Below are positions 60,428 to 64,000 of a DNA stretch of 64,000 nucleotides, piece by piece. The stretch is from Streptococcus infantis (GTDB lineage Bacteria > Bacillota > Bacilli > Lactobacillales > Streptococcaceae): the NCBI RefSeq assembly GCF_000963255.1, contig NZ_JYOV01000011.1:1-64000 (forward strand). The letters run 5' to 3'. The translations under genes were made by a program, and so were the position numbers. The notes under the pieces were generated by a model, which worked only from the letters and a program-made list of their open reading frames with translations, was not told where the DNA came from and searched no databases. Within the stretch, counting starts at the first letter, position 1; the number at the start of each line of letters is the position of its first letter.

Positions 60428-60488
60428 GATTTGTTTTGCTTGTTAAAATATGCTATAATAAACTAAAAAACATAAGGGGGTTGCTTTG

Positions 60489-61022
60489 ATGAAAAAGAAA
60501 CCAATCTATCTATGGGTATTACTGATTTTTTCAGCCTTACTCTCAGCAATGTCGCTATTTGGAATCATATCTCCAGTACCTACTGCGGAGGGTATGAGCA
60601 ATCTAGAAACATCAGCATCAGGTGTTAATGCTACTTATGCTAAGGAGCTCGTTGATTACACCATTAAGGTATCGGAACATGGTCATTCTGTCTTCAGCAT
60701 TCTCTTGGTTGTCTTATCTGTTATTCTAGTTGTTGTGGCTTTGGTTTTCCTTATTCGTAAAAACCTTCAATTGGCTAACTACACTTATCTTGCTTATGTC
60801 TTCGTTGCCATCGTTGGTTCTATCTACAACTTTATCGGCGTTCAGGATGCGGTTTCACTTTTTACAGATCCTAACATCCGTATGGGAGCGGAGCTTGGTG
60901 CCAAAGGTTCAGCCATTTTTGGGATCGTACTCAATGTTATCTTCCTAGCAATCGTCTTCTATAAAATGTGGCGTCAGCAAAAAGAATTAACAGAAGCTCA
61001 AGAAGAGGAAGAACTGGCCTAA
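60489..61022 (+). CDS. Four-helix membrane protein, unknown
   Basis: A 177-residue protein with an N-terminal helix (IYLWVLLIFSALLSAMSLFG) and three more, ending in a Glu-rich cytoplasmic tail. It has its own promoter (TATAAT near 60452) and RBS AAGGGGG. Conserved next to TCS07 in pneumococcus, function unknown. Confidence 0.75.
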   Translation: MKKKPIYLWVLLIFSALLSAMSLFGIISPVPTAEGMSNLETSASGVNATYAKELVDYTIKVSEHGHSVFSILLVVLSVILVVVALVFLIRKNLQLANYTYLAYVFVAIVGSIYNFIGVQDAVSLFTDPNIRMGAELGAKGSAIFGIVLNVIFLAIVFYKMWRQQKELTEAQEEEELA

Positions 61023-61035
61023 GAGTTGACAAAGG

Positions 61036-61072
61036 ATAACTATCAAGATACAATCTTGGTAGTTATTTTTTT
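61036..61072 (+). terminator. Strong terminator before nrdI
   Basis: ATAACTATCAAGAT / ATCTTGGTAGTTAT (14-bp stem with one wobble) followed by seven T residues. It separates the membrane gene from nrdI. Confidence 0.85.
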
Positions 61073-61097
61073 GAATTCAAAAAAGAAGGAGGAGAGC

Positions 61098-61565
61098 ATG
61101 AAAAAAATTTCCTTAGTCTATATCAGTCTGAGTGGAAATACTGAAAGTTTCGTCACACGTCTGAAGGCATACCTTTTAGAACAGTATGGGAACATTGAAG
61201 TGGAAAAGATCCATATTAAAGATTTGGTCAAGGAGGGAGAGACTTTCTTTGAGATGACCAATCCATATGTCGCTTTCCTACCGACTTATCTAGAAGGTGG
61301 CAATGGAGTTGACAATGGTGATGTGGAGATTTTGACCACTCCAGTAGGGGACTTTATCGCTTACGGTGACAATGCCAGCAAGTGTTTTGGTGTCGTAGGA
61401 TCAGGCAATCGTAACTTCAACAACCAATACTGTTTGACGGCTAAACAATACAGCCAACGCTTCGGTTTCCCCGTTCTAGCTGACTTTGAGATGCGTGGAA
61501 TGCTGGGAGATATCAAGAAGGTCGCAGGGATTATTGCGGAACTCTATGAATTAGAAGCTTTGTAA
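61098..61565 (+). CDS. NrdI-like flavodoxin
   Basis: A 155-residue FMN protein. [20 protein letters not shown] is the phosphate-binding loop; [20 protein letters not shown] and [20 protein letters not shown] are NrdI features. NrdI generates the tyrosyl radical cofactor of manganese class Ib ribonucleotide reductase. No nrdE/F is nearby, so this may be the second NrdI-like paralogue known in streptococci. ATG 61098 follows AAGGAGGAG; an upstream in-frame extension to 61026 is inside the terminator. Confidence 0.88.
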   Translation: MKKISLVYISLSGNTESFVTRLKAYLLEQYGNIEVEKIHIKDLVKEGETFFEMTNPYVAFLPTYLEGGNGVDNGDVEILTTPVGDFIAYGDNASKCFGVVGSGNRNFNNQYCLTAKQYSQRFGFPVLADFEMRGMLGDIKKVAGIIAELYELEAL

Positions 61566-61634
61566 GAGGTCAGATTTTCTGAGGAAGAGTTTTATTCCAT
61601 GAATAAAGGATTTACTTCAAAGGGAATAGTCGAA

Positions 61635-61844
61635 ATGAGTAAATTACAGAGATCATTTTTAAAGTATATAAAACGCAAACCAAGCTTCAAGGAAATTATG
61701 CTTTGCAGTGCCTTGCTACTCTTAGCGATTGCTCTGTTGCAGTTCTCCGAAAAATTTCTTGATGAAAGTTTGTCAGCATACGGAACCATGGCATCACTAG
61801 GGATTGTTATATTGGTGGGAATTTTAGTTCTCAGAAAAAAATAG
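61635..61844 (+). CDS. Small membrane protein, unknown
   Basis: A 69-residue protein (SKLQRSFLKYIKRKPSFKEI), then two hydrophobic helices and a basic end. I favour ATG 61635 with AAAGGG ahead; ATG 61599 would add twelve residues. No family recognised. Confidence 0.55.
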   Translation: MSKLQRSFLKYIKRKPSFKEIMLCSALLLLAIALLQFSEKFLDESLSAYGTMASLGIVILVGILVLRKK

Positions 61845-61880
61845 AAAAGGACTCGAGAAATACTATCTCGAATCCTTTTT
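61845..61880. terminator. Bidirectional terminator between convergent genes
   Basis: AAAAGGACTCGAGA / TCTCGAATCCTTTT with A- and T-runs on either side. Confidence 0.8.
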
Positions 61881-62129
61881 TTATTTTCTGATGTCTTCAA
61901 CAATTTCCTTTGAAATCATGATTCCCAAACGATATCCTTTATTGATGTAGTCGATGACATCGTTAATGTTTTCTGTTGTTTGAATCTTTTCCTTGATAGT
62001 AGCGCGAAAAGATTCATCCTTTAACAGCTGTTCTTGTAGAAGTCTTTGTAGTTTTTCCTTTTCGTATTTGTTGATGAGAAAAAGAGCGACAAGACTGATG
62101 ACAACTAAAATATAAGCATATTGGCTCAT
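61881..62129 (-). CDS. Small membrane-anchored helical protein
   Basis: An 82-residue protein: N-terminal helix (YAYILVVISLVALFLINKY), then a charged helical domain (EKLQRLLQEQLLKDESFRAT) ending ISKEIVEDIRK. RBS GGAGAG. No family recognised. Confidence 0.6.
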   Translation of the reverse strand: MSQYAYILVVISLVALFLINKYEKEKLQRLLQEQLLKDESFRATIKEKIQTTENINDVIDYINKGYRLGIMISKEIVEDIRK

Positions 62130-62167
62130 AAAATCTCTCCCTAAGTGATAAAGAAGTTAATAGCAAG

Positions 62168-62196
62168 AGAAAAGCGAAAAAGATTTTTCGCTTTTC
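62168..62196. terminator. Terminator-like hairpin
   Basis: AAAAGCGAAAAA-ga-TTTTTCGCTTTT, a 12-bp A/T-rich stem upstream of the small membrane gene. It could end leftward transcription from argS. Confidence 0.55.
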
Positions 62197-62355
62197 AAGT
62201 AATGACAATATAGAAATTAGGCAAGTGATCGCTAATCTAAAATAGTAGATGTAATGCACTCCGCCCCTAGTACCAAATAAAAGTCCGTAGAGGTTTAGGA
62301 TTGGTTGCTTAAGTCGCTTTGCAATTAAATAACTTCAGAATCACGACATTCATTC

Positions 62356-62536
62356 AACCAAATCGATATTATTTGGTTAGGTGAATTAGTGAAGCGTTTA
62401 GGCAAATCGCCTCATTTACGACGTCGTGGTCCCCTAAATCGATTATATTTAGGGGCCATGACTAGTGAAGCAGTTAGCTAGTCCGCATAAAAGCGGCTAG
62501 CGTCTAACAATTAGGAACTTTAGTTCCAATTGTTAG
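62356..62536. repeat. Cluster of four hairpins with a 76-base tandem unit
   Basis: Four consecutive stems: AACCAAAT../ATTTGGTT (62356-62378), CCCCTAAAT../ATTTAGGGG (62431-62455), CTAGTCCGC/GCGGCTAG (62478-62500) and CTAACAATTaGGAAC/GTTCCAATTGTTAG (62504-62536). The first two share AAATCGAT in the loop side, and each is followed by TAGTGAAGC (62387-62395 and 62463-62471, 76 bases apart). No coding potential. It fills the 414-base gap downstream of argS; 62197-62355 shows nothing recognisable. Confidence 0.6.
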
Positions 62537-62543
62537 TACTGAA

Positions 62544-64000
62544 TCACATCTTCTCTGGTGCTTCTACACCCAACAAACGAAGGGCTTCTTTGAGGACAAC
62601 TGCTGTTGCATAGCTGAGGGCTAAACGACTGTCGCGTTCTGGACTTTCATCCAAGATACGAGTGTGGGCATAGTATTTGTTAAAGGCTTGGGCTAAGCTA
62701 ATTGCAAATTTAGCAATGATAGAAGGTTCAAAGTTATCCGCCGCACGGTTGATAATACGTGGGAAATCTTGTATGAGTTTAATGATTTCCCAACTTTCAG
62801 CGTCGTTCAAGCTATAGTTGGCATCTGCTTCAGGTTTGAAATCCGCTTTGCGCAAGATGGATTGGATACGAGCATAGGCGTATTGAACATAAGGACCAGT
62901 CTCGCCTTCAAAGGATACCATAGCTTCAAGGTCGAAGTCGTATCCATTTGTACGGTCAGTTTTAAGGTCATAGAATTTAATGGCTCCAACTCCAACAGCA
63001 TGAGCAACCTGGTCTTTATTTTCAAGTTCCGGATTTTTGGCTTCAATTTGCGCTTTGGCACGGCTGATGGCTTCTGCGACAGTAGGTTCTAGTAAGATAA
63101 CATTCCCTTTACGAGTAGAGAGTTTCTTGCCTTCTTTTGTTACCAATCCAAAAGGAACATGGACAATATCTTGACTCCAATCGTAACCCATCTCTTGCAA
63201 GACAGCCTTGAGTTGTTTAAAGTGAGCAGATTGTTCTTGACCAACGACATAGATCGATTTAGTAAATTGATATTCGTTTTTACGGTAAAGGGCAGCGGCC
63301 AAGTCACGTGTGATGTAGAGAGTTGCACCGTCAGATTTCTTGATAAGAGCTGGGTGTTCAATTCCATATTTTTCAAGATTAACAACTTGGGCTCCTTCTG
63401 ACTCAACAAGAAGTCCTTTTTCAGAAAGGATATCTACAACTGCATCCATCTTGTCATTGTAAAAGGCTTCCCCGTTGTAGCTGTCGAATTCAACCTTCAA
63501 TTCATTGTAAAGGCGGTTAAATTCCACCAAACTTTCATCACGGAACCATTGCCAAAGTGCGAGAGCTTCCTCATCTCCATTTTCAAGTTTACGGAACCAT
63601 TCGCGTGCTTCTTCATCCAGGCTAGGGTCATTTTCAGCTTCAGCATTGATGCGAACGTAGAGTTTAAGAAGTTCATCAATCGGATGAGCTTTTACAGCTT
63701 CTTCGTCGCCCCATTTTTTGTAGGCAACGATCAGCATCCCAAACTGTTTACCCCAGTCTCCTAAATGGTTGACCTTGACTGTTCGATAACCGATTTTTTG
63801 GAAAATATGTGACAAGCTATCTCCGATAACAGTTGAGCGCAGGTGACCAATAGAGAATGGTTTAGCAATATTGGGACTAGACATGTCGATAACAACATTT
63901 TCTTGTTTACCAATATTTTGGTCAGCATAGTGTTCTTTTTCAGTGATAACAGCTTGTAATACTTGAGCAGAAATGGCATTTTTATCAAGGAAGAAGTTAA
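62544..64000 (-). CDS. argS: Arginyl-tRNA synthetase, N terminus beyond window
   Basis: Charges tRNA-Arg. The frame is open through the right edge (residues upstream of the internal Met read [20 protein letters not shown] and so on), so the true start lies outside. The HIGH motif appears as FSIGHLRST, and the KMSKS equivalent is [11 protein letters not shown]. The C-terminal anticodon-binding domain ends [12 protein letters not shown]. About 485 residues are visible of about 563 expected. Confidence 0.96.
   Translation of the reverse strand, partial: NFFLDKNAISAQVLQAVITEKEHYADQNIGKQENVVIDMSSPNIAKPFSIGHLRSTVIGDSLSHIFQKIGYRTVKVNHLGDWGKQFGMLIVAYKKWGDEEAVKAHPIDELLKLYVRINAEAENDPSLDEEAREWFRKLENGDEEALALWQWFRDESLVEFNRLYNELKVEFDSYNGEAFYNDKMDAVVDILSEKGLLVESEGAQVVNLEKYGIEHPALIKKSDGATLYITRDLAAALYRKNEYQFTKSIYVVGQEQSAHFKQLKAVLQEMGYDWSQDIVHVPFGLVTKEGKKLSTRKGNVILLEPTVAEAISRAKAQIEAKNPELENKDQVAHAVGVGAIKFYDLKTDRTNGYDFDLEAMVSFEGETGPYVQYAYARIQSILRKADFKPEADANYSLNDAESWEIIKLIQDFPRIINRAADNFEPSIIAKFAISLAQAFNKYYAHTRILDESPERDSRLALSYATAVVLKEALRLLGVEAPEKM

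Overview
The window looks like chromosomal DNA of a mitis-group streptococcus (Streptococcus mitis, oralis or pneumoniae type) carrying one apparently complete prophage. The A+T-rich base composition, the manLMN, threonine synthase, tgt, ilvD and TCS07-like host genes, and above all a phage endolysin that copies pneumococcal LytA with choline-binding repeats point to a host with choline-decorated teichoic acids. The species cannot be settled from the sequence alone.

Layout. 1-13.6 kb is host core: a mannose-family PTS operon (manL-manM-manN, minus strand), a zinc alcohol dehydrogenase, a glutamate-cysteine ligase family enzyme, threonine synthase, a MATE exporter, a HAD phosphatase, a secreted LysM protein, a MarR regulator with a DUF1304 membrane protein, and a DUF975 membrane protein. 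About 13.59-46.37 kb is a siphovirus prophage of about 32.8 kb, inserted between the divergent DUF975 and tgt genes. Its order is textbook: integrase, lysogeny module (lipoprotein, CI-like S24 repressor), an operator-controlled switch, early genes (antirepressor, replisome organiser, MazG-like, SSB, several HTH proteins), a DUF1492 late regulator, HNH-TerS-TerL packaging, HK97-type head, tail with a gpG/gpGT frameshift, tape measure, Dit and Tal, then holin and LytA-like amidase. Between the lysin and the right attachment region is a small minus-strand cassette of tiny proteins.

46.4-64 kb is host again: tgt, an OatA-like O-acetyltransferase, a SufT-like protein, a VOC protein, ilvD, an SPFH protein with a ribbon-helix-helix partner, rpmF-rpmG, a cadD-cadX cadmium module bracketed by a 120-bp direct repeat of the rpmG 3' end, DUF1643, a YesL/sensor kinase/AraC response regulator set matching pneumococcal TCS07, an NrdI-like flavodoxin, and the 3' part of argS, which runs off the right edge.

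How parts work together. The CI-like repressor has at least four matching 17-bp operator-like sites. Two lie in the spacers of back-to-back promoters, one upstream of a lone minus-strand gene, one before the antirepressor. DUF1492 is followed by two nearly identical 52-bp promoter elements, probably the late switch. The most intriguing part is the right-end cassette at 45.6-46.1 kb. It has a near-consensus promoter with a perfect palindrome in the spacer, a 51-residue membrane/basic peptide, a 24-30-residue membrane peptide and a 59-residue HTH protein. A convergent predicted antisense RNA with its own promoter and terminator overlaps the 3' end of the 51-residue gene. That is the architecture of a type I toxin-antitoxin locus, but function is inferred only.
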